A stretch of 64,000 nucleotides of DNA. Source: Gymnothorax reevesii (taxonomy: Eukaryota > Chordata > Actinopteri > Anguilliformes > Muraenidae). Shown here one piece after another: positions 23,345-34,690 of this stretch (its first letter is position 1; each line of letters starts with the position of its first letter). The notes below the pieces were generated by a model. That model saw nothing but the letters and a program-made list of their open reading frames with translations. It did no database searches and had not been told where the DNA came from. The stretch lies in the NCBI GenBank assembly GCA_029721435.1, contig CM056576.1, positions 112,014,666 to 112,078,665 on the forward strand, written 5' to 3'. A program made the position numbers and the translations under genes.

Positions 23345-24168
23345 CTTTGTCTTTCCCATGTTGAAGAGCGGAAAAGAGAAATGGCCACTGTGGAACATCA
23401 TATTTATATCCCAGGGAAACGGGAAGAGATGAATTACTAATTAAATGTTCCTCGATACTCTGATCAACTTTGTAAACTTCTGTATAAATGACAGAAATAC
23501 TTCATTTACATTTATTTCCTAGGAATTCTTAGGGGTGCCAATAATTATTGAACAGGTGATTTTATGAAAAATAATTATTTCTTAGTCAGGGATTTTTTCC
23601 TTTAAAATTCACTTGAGTTGATGGTTACATTCTTCTACAATTTTCAGTGTGAGAGTTTGCTTCTGCAATAAAAATTGAATTTATTTTAAGGCTTTTAACA
23701 CATCTTAACCGGGGGTGCCAATAATTATGGAGAGCGCTGTAAGTTAACCAGGAGCATTTTTATATAGCTTTGGGAAATTCTAACCAAACTGCACCTCAAA
23801 TGATCTGCGGTTCTTCTTTTGTATTTCCAAAAGTGTCAACACTACTAAGGCATAGTATGATCTGCCGTTGTTAGTGCCGGCTAGAATAGTTTCTGGTGTG
23901 GGCAGGTCCAGTGCAGTGGTTGACTCTGGCTAGGTCTGTACTAATTGGACGGCACAACCTGACGTCAGGTTTTACTCAGATCTCGTGACGATCTCGGGAG
24001 AAGCTATTCAGAGAGGAAATCACGCTCACGAAATCACGTTCTTGGATTACAGCAAAATCCCTGTATCTTATGTTTAGAAACTTTTCAGAGGTTGATCATG
24101 GACAACCAACATTATAACAATACTAATATGTATTCAGAGAAGGATCAGCATGTTAGGTCCCCTTTAAC

Positions 24169-24740
24169 TGTCATTGGATGTCTGCGTGATTCCCATCCGT
24201 GTCGTGGCTTTCGCCCATTGTTGTGGTTAGGTTTTCCCCATGTGTTCCTCCCAATGTAATTAGTTCTCATCCCATTCACCTTTTCCCTGCATAGCATGTG
24301 ACTTCCCTTCTGTCTGTTTAGAGTCCTCAATGCTGTTCTGAACGTTGATCAATATTTCATTGTGCAGAGTCTTGTGTATGCCATTGATTATTGTTTCTCT
24401 TCGACTGTTTCGTCCAACCAAGATTCTTGCCATTGCCCTTTTTGTATTGTTTTTGTCTCTCTGGATTTCGACTCATTTTTGTATGACCACGATTTCTGTG
24501 TTTGGATGCCCTGTGTATGACCCACTGCTTTGGATATCAACTACGACTTTTTGCCTGCTGTCTATGTTGCACCTTGTTTTTTCTGGTTCTGACCCCGGCC
24601 TGTCTAGTCGACTTTGTTTTTGGATTTCGTTTTGTGGCTGGGCCATTCTTGTGTCTATTGGTCCTGACCCAGCATTTATTAAAGGTATACGTTTTTTGGA
24701 TTTCCCTCTCTCGCATGTGGTTCCTTAACGCACCGTCACA
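24169..24740 (+). mobile_element. Probable solo LTR, plus orientation
   Basis: Begins TGTCATTGG directly after the TTAA element and has a T-rich R/U5-like body with repeated ctggatttcg/tttttggatttc strings. It carries a tttattaaagg signal near 24677 and ends caccgtcaca at 24740. TG...CA ends and composition fit fish solo LTRs, but no clean target duplication flanks these exact ends, so the boundaries are approximate. The overlapping open frames of 127 and 107 residues are artefacts of the T-rich repeat. Confidence 0.5.
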
Positions 24741-25561
24741 CCCTGTCTCAATACCACAAGTGTCAACTGTATTTTCTTATAGTGCAAGATGGATTTATCC
24801 TAATCTTTTTACCTTTTCACCATAAAATGAGTATGTATATGCAAAAGCACAAAAGGTTTTCCTTTTTTCATTCAATAGAATTTTTCTGGGTATTTACCTG
24901 CCACTGTTTCGTAAGTGATAATGTCATTAGTGACAATCAAAAAAAAATTGACTATCTTTTTTTTTTTTATTTCTCCTGAAAGTAAATTGAATGAACTAAT
25001 TAAACACAGAAAAAAAATACTACTAAGGGGCATATTCTGAAATTATGAGTCTTTGTCACACTTTTCAACCCTTTTGCATGAATGCACCCATATCCAAGCA
25101 TAAAGTATTATGCTTGTAGTCCTACATCACCATGTCAAATTTCAGGTCATTACCCAAAATGGATCCTGAGATATCACCATATGGCGTTTATACCACCCCC
25201 TTGAGGTGTAGCTTCACAAAATTTGCCATTGCTTCAGCAAAGCAACTTAGCATCATGACCCTTAAGTTTCAAAAAGTTTGGATCAGGATATCCAATAATA
25301 AAGGCATAAGAGTAACTATTAGCCCCGCCCAGCAAAATTCATTGGAATTCATTCAGCGCCACCAAGAGGTATACTGGTGGGATTTTTGTTGTGGAAGATC
25401 GTCTTCAGCCAATGTAACAGATTACCAAGTTACAAGTGACAAACCCTTATAATCTTTCCTGCCCACACAGAATTAGGTCAAAACAGCGGAAACAAGAAGA
25501 AGAAGAATAAAAATTATCTCACTGGATATCATTTACCTCGATTACAAATTCATACAGACAG

Positions 25562-26405
25562 TGAATTGGACAGAGTGTAGTGCCTGGCAAAGGAATCCAA
25601 CAGCAAGTAGTTCAAAAGTACAAAAATTGTGGTCTTTATTCAATCCTAGTCCAAAGCCAGGTAAACACAGTGACATTACAGAGGGGCAATCCAAAAAACA
25701 GAGTCCAAAGAAAGGCAAGGGTTCAAAAAGCACCGGCAACAGTACCAAATCGTGTGGCAATGGGGAAGTCAGGTGTCTGTCATCTGAATCTCAAAAGCCA
25801 GGGCAGCAATACACAGCAATCGTGGCAGGCAGAAAACGGGTTGTATTCAGTAACAAACTGAACCAGGCAGGCAGAGACAGAATATGGTGTCAAACAGAAG
25901 GGCATCACTGAATCAAAGACAGATCACTGGCGTACATGGAGCTCGGCGCAGAGAAAAGTTGATCAACAATCTGACAAAGCTAAGCAGAAGTGAGTGACTT
26001 TATATACACAAGGGAAGTAACAAGCTAGGTGGGGCAACAAGTGTGAGGAATGATTGAAACATTAACAGAGAGGTGAAAACACAAGAGGTAATTACACACT
26101 ACAAAATAGGAAACGATGACCAAGACTAGTTTTCACAAGACAACCTTAAACGACAACGGCTCCATTCAAGGAGTGCCAAAATGGGGAGAGCTAGAAGAAA
26201 CAGATTAGTCGAAGAGATAGTTGCAAGGTTTCAGCAGAACAAAGGCAAAGCCCTGGGAGAGCAAAAAGGGCGGAGTTACAGATTAGTGTGTATAGTGGAG
26301 AGATACAATTGGTACTTAATTATTAATCAGTGTTGAAGGAAGTAAACGAGGCATGAAGGAATTTGTGAAACGCTGGAAACTTCCAAAATCACCCGAAATG
26401 TGACA
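25562..26405 (-). mobile_element. Probable LTR element, minus orientation
   Basis: On the minus strand it starts near TGTCACATTTCGGG (from 26405), has AATAAA (complement 25635-25640) close to its 3' end, and finishes near 25562. Its plus-strand composition (caaag, aggca, ccagg motifs repeated) parallels 17547-19001. GACAG occurs next to both candidate ends, but the terminal dinucleotides do not fit both criteria at once. No coding content. Confidence 0.42.
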
Positions 26406-26409
26406 GCTC

Positions 26410-27740
26410 ACAGGCAGGGGTGTGCACTGGCAAATAACATAGAAACACAAGACATCCCAGGGGAAAACAATGTGCATGAACTGGCATATGATACTGAATG
26501 CATAAACTTAACAAACCAAGTGTGAATAAATATAAAACCAGAACAGGCATTTGGATAGAGTGATGAATGAAAGTGCTATTCAAAAAGTGTGGCACAATGT
26601 ATCTACAGTGCCAACTATTTGAAATTTTATTTGGTCAAGAGTCAAAAGCAAGAAATTATTCATGCTCACAGTTTTTAAAAGAACATAAATAGTTGAATGA
26701 ATGTTTCATTGCTCCAAGCATTATGACCAACATGAGAGCTTGAAAAAGGGGTCGAGACTGTCTGTGGCTATTTTTGCCAAGAAACAAGAAGAAATCCAGT
26801 TAAATCACTGTCAATGTTGTGCTGGTTCATTAGCTTTTCCCATGGATGGGCAGGTTGGAAAGCTTGGTAAGTTTTCTGTACGGGAAGCCATTTTGGCCCT
26901 GGGCCCCATGTTACATTTGGTGGTTTTGACAAAATCGACCATCACAAAGAGTGGAGCTGCATGCAGACACTTTTGATGGCTGAACATCGTTAACCTTTCG
27001 AGCTTATAAAATATTATGGGGAATGTGGTCAGTAGCACTAATTCCATGGCACTGCTCGCAACCAGGGGATGTCGCACGCATTTGTAAAGTGCCTTATTTC
27101 TTTGCCCTACTATTACTGCTTTCAGCCATTAGACTGAAAAAGAAAAGCAAATTTATATCTTTGATTCCTTCCCTGTGACTCAGAATAAAATGCGCAACTC
27201 CATTTTCAATGTTGTGGTTATGTAGAACAAAATGGAAGATGCAAACAAAAAAAGAAAACATTGATTTGTAAATAACTCTTGATTGCATGCAGCTGAAATC
27301 AGGGCAAAAACAGAATATTTGATGTTTTTTCTCCCATACTTCATTATTTTTTTTGGAAGCACTTTAGTTTTCAGCCCACAACGTACAGTGCAATTACTCA
27401 AGCATCATGGGGTACTGTTTTGTGCTGACAGCGTAGCAAAGCAATATGTACCAATGCTTATATGTACAGTAAGTAATGAATAACAAGATGTGAGGTTACG
27501 GAATGAAGGTAACAATTTAGAACTTGCAAAGAACTTAAGCTGCAGTTACCTTTTTTGACTGGATACTTATTTGATCATTGCAGGGTATTTATGACTGGTT
27601 GCGCAATAACATGATATTTGTGTGGACTTTTGGAAGAATTAATACTGTAGTTATTATTAAACCATTAGGTACCTATTCTGTTTGCACAAAGTATGTGGGT
27701 GAACTTGAGGGAAAAAAAATAATTTAATGGAAGATGGAGA
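26410..27740. other. Unassigned intergenic DNA
   Basis: No recognised gene, TIR or LTR end. Small open frames overlap on both strands without family motifs. Confidence 0.4.
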
Positions 27741-27746
27741 GATGAC

Positions 27747-28026
27747 ATGTCCAGCATGCAATTTTATTATAAAATGAACATATCACCATCAAACAGGCAA
27801 ACGTACACACATTATTCCCTTATCATTTTGGGGTGGAAGAGGTTCTTTGCCAATAATTTTTCCCCTTGCTGAACTATTCACATATCATGTCCAGCATGCA
27901 ATTTTATTATAAAATGAACATATCACCATCAAACAGGCAAACGTACACACATTATTCCCTTATCATTTTGGGGTGGAAGAGGTTCTTTTCCAATAATTTT
28001 TCCCCTTGCTGAACAATTCACATATC
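27747..28026 (+). repeat. Tandem duplication, 2 x 140 bp
   Basis: The unit starting atgtccagcatgcaatttta occurs at 27747 and again at 27887. The two copies differ at only about two positions (tttgcc versus tttTcc near 27849, gaactatt versus gaacAatt near 28013), so the duplication is young. No coding content. Confidence 0.97.
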
Positions 28027-28029
28027 TGC

Positions 28030-28935
28030 CAATCACTGCAGCATTGAGCAGACGACAGGACCAAGAAAATGGCCTTAAAGAAAAAAAGTATAATTACAAT
28101 GCTCCAAACGCCCTAGTTCATGGGTTATGGCTGAAAGTTGCTGGTAATCACAACTGGGAGAACATATGAACAGGACAATTTCCCTGAAATGAAGGTAGCA
28201 AGCTAGCTTTCCAGTAGTTTGCATAGTACAATGACAACATTGGAAACTGTAGGCTATAGCTTTATTTTAGTCTGTCTAGTCTAATCGAGGGGTTTCACAG
28301 CACAACGCTAAAGCTAGCTGTCTTATATAACCATTTGAAGCCTTTTTAGAAAAATTAGAATTTTTTTTATGAGAAAAGTAAGCATGGAACAGCTTTCTCA
28401 TTAGTTAATATGTCTTGTGAAACAAGTTAGAAGATGATGCCATGATGCAATTAAATCTAAGAATAAAAAAAGAGTCGTTAAACAATGGAGTCTCTTGGCG
28501 GTGCGGGCATCTCTATCACTGATAGACTGCATGTCTATATTGCAATTAGCAGAGAAATTGCCTTGGCAAAAAGCTGATAAAAGCTGTTGTTCAAGCACAC
28601 TTAAAAAATTGGTAGTCCCGGGGCCCATGATGCTTTATTGTGGCCGTATTCACCACTGTTCCTAGTGTTCTCCATTTCGACAAGATTCGCTGGAGCCCTG
28701 AGCCTTAGAAATGGCCTTATAACCCTTTTCCAAACTGATTTATTTTAAAGACTTTGTTTCTGATTTGTGCTTGAATTTCTTTAGATCACTGCATCATATG
28801 CTACTTTTTCCCTACTTCACACAGGTTCTGTTTCAATGGAGTTTAGATTCAACAGTAATCATGCCTGGGTGTGTCGAGTGAAATTGTTCCCAACTGTTAA
28901 TTAAATTTGCGTAGTTAGTTTAAATCTAATAACAA
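28030..28935. other. Unassigned intergenic DNA
   Basis: No features supported between the 140-bp duplication and the Tc1 fragment. Confidence 0.35.
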
Positions 28936-28937
28936 TG

Positions 28938-29125
28938 GCGGCAATTACTTCTTCACATAAGGCCAGATAGGGTTAGATAGTTTTTTTATCTTCAATAAAT
29001 GAAATCATCATTTTAAAACTGCATTTTGTTTATTTGGGTTATCTTTGTCTCATATTAAAATTAGTTTGATGATCAGAAACATTAAAGAATGACAAATATG
29101 CAAGAATACATTTTTTACAGCACTG
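28938..29125 (+). mobile_element. 3' terminal fragment of a Tc1-like family
   Basis: It begins ggcaattacttcttcacata and includes atcattttaaaactgcattt and gatgatcagaaacatta, ending tttacagcactg before a TA. The order and motifs match the 3' untranslated end and TIR of the fish Tc1 family whose transposase lies at 62080-63735. The rest of this copy is missing. Confidence 0.7.
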
Positions 29126-29370
29126 TATATTATTTGAGTTTTGATTTTAAAAAAACTTGCCTCAGTTTTCTTTTGTTTCAAGATGAACCAATGAACCAGA
29201 AGTGGAAATTCCACCAATATATGCAAACAAATGCATCCTCAGTGATGTTAACATTCATTACATAAAGTCAACAGCTCTCTTTCTGACCCTATGACAGGGT
29301 AACGTTTCACTGCATGCATATGGTAATGCACCTCTCTACACCATTCTAATCTAAGTTAATGTTCTTATAC

Positions 29371-29935
29371 AGCCAGGTTCATACATATTTAGACACTACC
29401 AAAGTTATTTTTTTCATGTTAACTGACTACAACAGCATATTCAAAATCAAAGTAGTGACTCTCAGCATTAATTTGAGGGTACTTGCATCCAACTCAGGTG
29501 AAATTTGTGAAAATCTCAGCACTTTTTATGTGGCCCCTTCTTCTTAAGGCACCAGAACTGATTTTACAGAGCTGTTGCATGGCAGTGTGGGTGTCCTTTC
29601 TGTATTATTTCAGTAATTAGTAAGCTGAACAAATGTTGACAGAGATTGCAATAGTTGATTTTAATTGTGGCATTTGCATTTGGAATCTGTCGCTGTTTAT
29701 TTTCAGCATGAAGTCCACAGAGCTGACACTGCCATGGAAGGAACTCATCATAAGGTCAAAACAATCAGGACAAACCTATCAGAAAAATAGGAAAAACATT
29801 AGATGTGGCAAAATCAACTGCTCTTGGCTTCAAAGACAATGGATAATAACTGTTGTGGATGACTGTAGAATTCCTTTCTTGGCAAAGAGAAAGATCCACG
29901 ACAACTGTCAGCCATATTGAGAACACCCTCTAGGA
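29371..29935 (+). mobile_element. 5' fragment of a Tc1-like element (family B)
   Basis: A TIR-like start (agccaggttcatacatattt) is followed by the AT-rich leader and the start of a transposase: MKSTELTLPWKELIIRS at about 29709, then SGQTYQKNRKN, a frameshifted KSTVSW-like region, and VDDCRIPFLAKRKIHDN. This is the paired-like DNA-binding N-terminus. It breaks off near 29935, before the catalytic domain. The catalytic half of the same family is at 40490-41292. Confidence 0.7.
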
Positions 29936-29939
29936 GGCA

Positions 29940-30810
29940 TGATTTTTTTTCCTGGGACGAACGCGGGGGGTATTTGCATAAATGGGCGTGCCAAACCATG
30001 TGAGCACCATTAAAATTACATTAGACAGAAATGACGTCGCCAGTTGTCAGTACATAGTTTATTTTTGAATTTGATGTTGAAGACCTTGCTGAGAGTTAAA
30101 TCCTCAGTTCGCACCATTTATTAATAAACACATGCAAGCTCAAGCCATACTTCTAATTTATTAATTCCACCAGTGTTTTGCAATATGTGCTTGGTGCTAA
30201 GGTTCACTGTCTGAGGAGTGGGAGACTGTTGCCCTGCGTGAATATACATTTGCGAGAATGTCAGTTAATGCATATGCCCATTTATGCTAATTGCACTCGT
30301 TTGTCCTTGGAAAAAGAAAAAATACACCACTAGGAAGTAGCTTATCTGTGTCAAAGACAGTAAAAAAAGGGAAGACTATAGTACATACAGTGGCTTTATA
30401 ATATAAGTTGCAATCTATTAGTATGCCTTAAAAATAGGGCTTTTGCCAAGAAAAAGATCTATCAAAGCTGGTACAATTCTGTAGCAACTATAAGACACAC
30501 ATGTAGAGGAACTACCTTTACAAAAATATAAAATTGGGAGGATGGATTATTAAGAGAAGTCTGACTCAAAATCTTCTGCAAGATACCAATTTCATGTTGC
30601 AAGTAACCAGAAAATTTAGTAACATTTTATATCACTAAATATAAAATAACTTATAACCAGAAAGTATAGAATTTTAATAAACTTATTGAACTAATTATTA
30701 AATGGACGGGATCCATCCTATCAAATGGGGCAGCCAAATGCTCTCGGCCAACATGCACCATGCAGTGTTGTCCTTCCCCCGGGACTGACTGTTAACTTCC
30801 TGTTCACACA
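29940..30810. other. Unassigned intergenic DNA
   Basis: No confident features. The last 120 bp before 30811 may be the 5' untranslated part of the LINE that follows, because it is continuous with 31303 onward once the MITE is removed. Confidence 0.35.
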
Positions 30811-30818
30811 GGCCAGAC

Positions 30819-31294
30819 CACAGAGATATAAGAAAACTACAGTGGACGATGTGTGGGCTGGACCAAAGCGGAAATGGAAGAATAGCTACGCCATCTTGGG
30901 TATGTATAAATGTCCAATGAGTTATATGTAAACAGTAGGCTAAACATGGGTGTCGACAACTTAGAGACGTGTTTTCCGTGTTCTTTTTATCTTTTCTTAC
31001 CTAAATTGGACTCAAATAAGAAATTATAATTGAACAAGTACATTTATTTAAAAAATGTAGATTTTTTAAATCCGGTGTATTCAATGTTTATTTAATCGGA
31101 AGACATTACAGAGATATCAGAACTTCAGCTGTTGTCCCGTATGAGCGAGTTTTCGTTATTTTCGAGCGCGGTTTAGGCCAGTTATATTGCATTTTCCATT
31201 GAACGTCTGTCCCGAAATACATACTCAAGATGGCGGCGGCGTGCTGCCACGGAAACCATGTGATTGTCCACTCTAGTTTTCTTATATCTCTGTG
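30819..31294. mobile_element. hAT-like MITE (476 bp) with exact 8-bp duplication
   Basis: The termini are near-perfect inverted repeats: cacagagatataagaaaact on the left, and the right end is its reverse complement over about 28 bp with one mismatch. Identical GGCCAGAC octamers flank the element (30811-30818 and 31295-31302). An 8-bp duplication with short CA...TG ends fits hAT, although P-type elements also give 8 bp. The body includes a CpG-rich aagatggcggcggcg tract near 31229. No coding capacity. Confidence 0.9.
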
Positions 31295-31584
31295 GGCCAG
31301 ACCTTCCTTCACCCTCTTCCCCACTTACTGTCTCTCTTAGGAGCTCCCCCTGGTGTCCGGCTGTCGTTGCATCTTGTAGTGGAGTTTGTCAATCTGTTGG
31401 CTTTTGCAGCGTAAGAAATTGCGTTTCATTTTCTGAGACAACTGGTAAAACTGCACTGCCTATTGAGAAAGTTGCTCGCACACGCCTGCCACAGGAGAAA
31501 TACAGACCCAGTGGTGTTTCTGTCAGTAACCAGTCCATATTCAGTCCCCTGATGTTATTTTAACTGTCTCTCCTGTTGTTTTTA

Positions 31585-32755
31585 CTCCAGTTGCATTTCA
31601 ATCTCGGAAATATGGTTTTGGTATTCTGTGTCTTAATATCAGGAGTTTGTGGTCAAAAATGGATTGTATTAGGGCTTTGCTAACTCAAAGTAATCCTGAT
31701 ATATTTCTTGCGACTGAATCCTGGTTGAATGCTTCTGTGTAAGACTTTGATATAGCATTGGCTGGTTTTGTGTTTTTGGGTGTGACAGGAGTAAGAGAGG
31801 GGGAGGTGTAGTGATTTTTGTAAAATCCTCTCTCTGTTAATGTTTTATTATCCTCCTCTGTGCCTGAGCAATTTGAGTGTCTTTTTCTTAAAATAACTTT
31901 GGTTATACTAGTAGGTGTGTATCGCCCACCGAGCGCGCTTTCTCTTCCGTAATCAATCTCTCTAAAATCTTGTCTGCTTATGCACATGCTGAATTAGTTG
32001 TTGCAGGCGATTTCAATATCGACTGGCTGTCTCCATCCTCAAACCATTTCAAAGAAGTCTGTGATGAACTGATTCTGTCGCAACTTATCTCAGAGCCTAC
32101 GCGACCAAATTTTAAAGATTTATCCCGGTCAACTTTAATTTATCTTATTTTCACAAATAGACCGCGCAAGTACGCTCTGAGCGGCGTCTTTCCCCTGGAT
32201 GTTAGTGATCACTGCTCAGTAGCATGTATTAGGGATATGAAAGTTTCAAAGACACCCCATGTTTTATTACTAAAAGAAATGTTAAATATTTCTGTGAGCA
32301 GGCCTAGAAGAAAAAATAGAAGAAATCCTTGGTTTTCGGTTGCTTTATCCAATAATCTTCGCGTAAGGGATGAAGCTTGGATGAAGGCCAGGGAAACTCA
32401 GACACTCACAGACTGGCAGGTTTTCAGAAAACTAAGAAATAAGTGCTGCTTACTGATAAAAAAAAAAGGCAAAATCTGAATATTTCATTGCGTCATTGGC
32501 TAAAATGCTAAATTTTGGAAAATTGTTAAGTTCAGAAATAGTCCTTCTTCTTCATTACCTCATTCTATCCACACGGATTCTGGTCCTATTAATGATAAGC
32601 ACAAAATTTGTGACTTTTTTAACAAACATTTTATAGAGGCTGGAAGTCTTTTTGAAAAATTTAAAAATCAATCCACGACAGGAGATATGTCTGATCTTAA
32701 CTCTAATGCATTTACAAATTCCCAAAATCCATGAGTATTGTTTTCTGTCAGGGAA
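31585..32755 (+). pseudogene. LINE endonuclease (APE-type) pseudogene
   Basis: An N-terminal GFGILCLNIRSLWSKMD-like block is followed by PDIFLATESWLNASV, the family's catalytic-Glu region, and then a frameshifted stretch. The open part at 31970-32479 contains VVAGDFNIDWL (GDFN at 32006-32017), LISEPTRPN and LDVSDHCSV (SDH at 32204-32212), all standard APE motifs in order. At 32735-32763 the frame reads FSVRELN and continues across the LTR as VNEVLLELNRIDENNSTGED (35174 on), which is the entry to the RT domain. Stops and frameshifts elsewhere make it non-functional. Confidence 0.85.
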
Positions 32756-33569
32756 TTAAACGTTGTTGGGACCTCATTACATGGCTAAACAAAGAAAGGC
32801 CTACATGTAAAGTCCAAAGCCTAACAATGGAAATCCCCATCGGGCTTTGCACCTCGCACTTAGGCGCGAAGTTTGGGCTGAATTCAAACACTGGTGTCCC
32901 ATTGGACAAGAGCTGTGGACACCCCCGGAGATCCCTAAGACGCAGCCACGACGTCACGGGGATTATAAGACTCCGAACACACCTCTGTACCTTGCCTTTC
33001 CACAGTGACGCAGGTCGCTATAGGAGGTGTCGGTAATGCAAACATTTATACTACAATTTTTTACTTAGGCCACAGTCCCCACTAGCTGGAGAGCAGCAAA
33101 CTGTCTCCCGGTTTAAATTTTATAATTATTACTTTCGGATCAGTGAAGCAATTCTGATTCTGGCCTTCCTCAAAAGAATGATAAGGAGCATCCGTTATTC
33201 TTCAAGAAAAATAACGCCTACACCGCTGCATCCTGCTCTGCCCCACGTGAGGATGACCTTGAAGTGGAGGCACCAACTGCCAGCCCCATCGTCACGTTGG
33301 AGCCCGAGGAACCTCCCCCAAACAGTGCACGACTTTTCTTGTAAAGTAAGAGGCTTTTGTCTGGGCAGATATTAGTATTAGCACATATTACGCTTTGTTC
33401 CATTTTGTATTTCTGTTCTTGTCGCCGATTGTGCAGACCGCTGAGTCTTCAATGTTTTACTATTTGTGCCATCTGCTTAGGTTTAGCTGTTGTTTTTACT
33501 GTGTGGTCCGCCGCCCAGCGGATAAAGCTAGCTAACTACACTTTTATATATTTTTTTCTTTTCTTTCTG

Positions 33570-34120
33570 TTTTTTACCTTCGCCAGCGACTTCGCTGACA
33601 TTGGTAATGTTTTGATCCCCGTGTATTTATTTGTTTGTGTGTCTGTCTGTCTGTGTGTATGTATGTGTATCGAATAACTCAAAAAGTACCAAACGGAATT
33701 TCATAAAATTTGGTGGGTTGATTTGGCATGACCTGAGGATCAATCGATTAGATTTTGGGAGTGATCGGGTCAAAGGTCAAGGTCAAGGACACGAAAAGGT
33801 CAAAACCGACTTTCGGCCATATCTCGGTCAATTTTTATCCGATCGGCATGAAACCAACGCCAAAATGTGCAGAATTATATACCCGATCCTGTGATGTGAA
33901 ACACGGTACAAGGGGGTCAATACCCTTCTTAGCGGTTGGGGGTCAAAGGTCAGGGGGGGTCATTACCTTTCGAACTTAAAGGCGTATTGATGTAAAAAAA
34001 AATATATCGTACTCTTGTCATTCATCGATCATTTAAAACAATCAAAATTGGTCCTCAGAGTTATGTGGCGAGGGATTCAGTGGCGTCGGCGAAGGTATGC
34101 GCTCTACCGAGTGCCCGTTC
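33570..34120 (+). repeat. Widespread interspersed repeat of unknown class, inside the LTR
   Basis: Starts accttcgccagcgacttcgc, with a small foldback (cagcga/tcgctg). A gtgtgtctgtctgtctgtgt tract follows, then a body with repeated ggtcaaggtcaagg strings, ending ggcgaaggtatgcgctctac. The inverted ccttcgcc/ggcgaagg near each end may be terminal repeats. I recognise this as a motif common in fish and invertebrate DNA but cannot name its class. No protein. Confidence 0.55.
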
Positions 34121-34499
34121 TAGTTTCTTTGTTTAGTCCCTCCCTCAAGAGGTGATACATCATTGAAAAAAAAAAAAAAACTACACTTTATCAGCGAAGG
34201 AATCAGGAACACGGTGAATGAGCCCCAGTTCGCTCGCCTGGCTCCTCTATGATAAGGCGCAGTTGCTGCGAGAACCCTTTTCGTTGCTTGTGCCTCGTTG
34301 TTGCACGTCTTCTCTTATTTCCTTTCGTCTCTCTCTGACTAACCTATATACTCGTACACCCGCACGCATCACACACCTGAATGTGAGCGACAGAGTGCAT
34401 GGGAGCGCGGCTCCGCTGGCCTCACGTATCTTGCCATTCAAGTGCGCGGAACCGCGGTCCTCATTGCGCTCTGCTCCTCCCCGTTCGACTTTCCCGGTC

Positions 34500-34690
34500 A
34501 CCGTTTCCGAGTGACGTACCTACGCACTTGGTCACGTCGGCCATCTTGCTCTCCTGTTTGCCCTGCCCTTTTTTTGTGCTGTACCCACTCACGTGGCCGC
34601 GTCAGCCATCTTACTCTCCCTTTGTCCCGATCCTCCTCCGGGTGACGTACTCACTCACGTGACTGCGTCGGCCATTTTGCTCTCCCTTTT
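34500..34690 (+). repeat. About 65-bp tandem repeat x3 in LTR
   Basis: The block (g/a)gccat(c/t)tt(g/a)ctctcc recurs at about 34540, 34605 and 34671 (65 and 66 bp apart). The array carries gtgacgtac (CRE-like) at two places, cacgtg E-boxes in units two and three, and the gccatctt/gccatttt YY1-like core in all three. It lies a few hundred bp upstream of the AATAAA, in the U3/R part of the LTR. Repeated binding-site modules are typical of LTR enhancers; activity is inference. Confidence 0.8.

Larger units (their letters stand above)
21340..23359 (-). pseudogene. Tc1-like transposase pseudogene, core deleted and LTR-disrupted
   Basis: The start ATG is at 23357-23359 (MGKTK). The reading frame is cut after about five codons by the LTR and resumes below 21966. 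The segment at 21407-21718 is open and includes QQMVASWGHKVSKTTLRRCL, KKPFLAHHHKRKRLEFAK and WSDETKIELLGNKHS. After RNTKDES it jumps into the region normally downstream of the catalytic Glu, so the second Asp and the Glu are lost in one deletion of roughly 270 bp. The product could not catalyse transposition. Confidence 0.9.
21062..23739 (-). mobile_element. Tc1-like transposon carrying a solo LTR
   Basis: Same family as 9742-11214. Both ends abut TA (21060-21061 and 23740-23741), and the TIR blocks ccataattactggcacccc and ggggtgccaataattatgg are inverted copies. The related empty site at about 20390 confirms the boundaries to the base. The element is expanded from about 1.3 kb to 2.7 kb by the LTR at 21966-23344. 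Confidence 0.93.
20807..24163. mobile_element. TTAA-flanked non-autonomous element hosting nested insertions
   Basis: The outer ends are aggggg at 20807 and the complement of aggggacctaacatg at 24163. They abut TTAA at 20803-20806 and 24164-24167. The right-hand motif (ggtcccctttaa) recalls a common fish repeat end with TTAA targets, of piggyBac type. Only about 680 bp belongs to the element itself; the rest is the Tc1 copy at 21062-23739. No open transposase of its own. Confidence 0.6.

Noticed and set aside
24345..24825. 127- and 107-residue overlapping frames with hydrophobic stretches
   Set aside because: T-rich LTR sequence produces Phe/Leu/Cys-rich artefacts; the two frames exclude each other and neither has family motifs.
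27747..28026. CRISPR-like array
   Set aside because: Two adjacent 140-bp copies without spacers, in a vertebrate genome.
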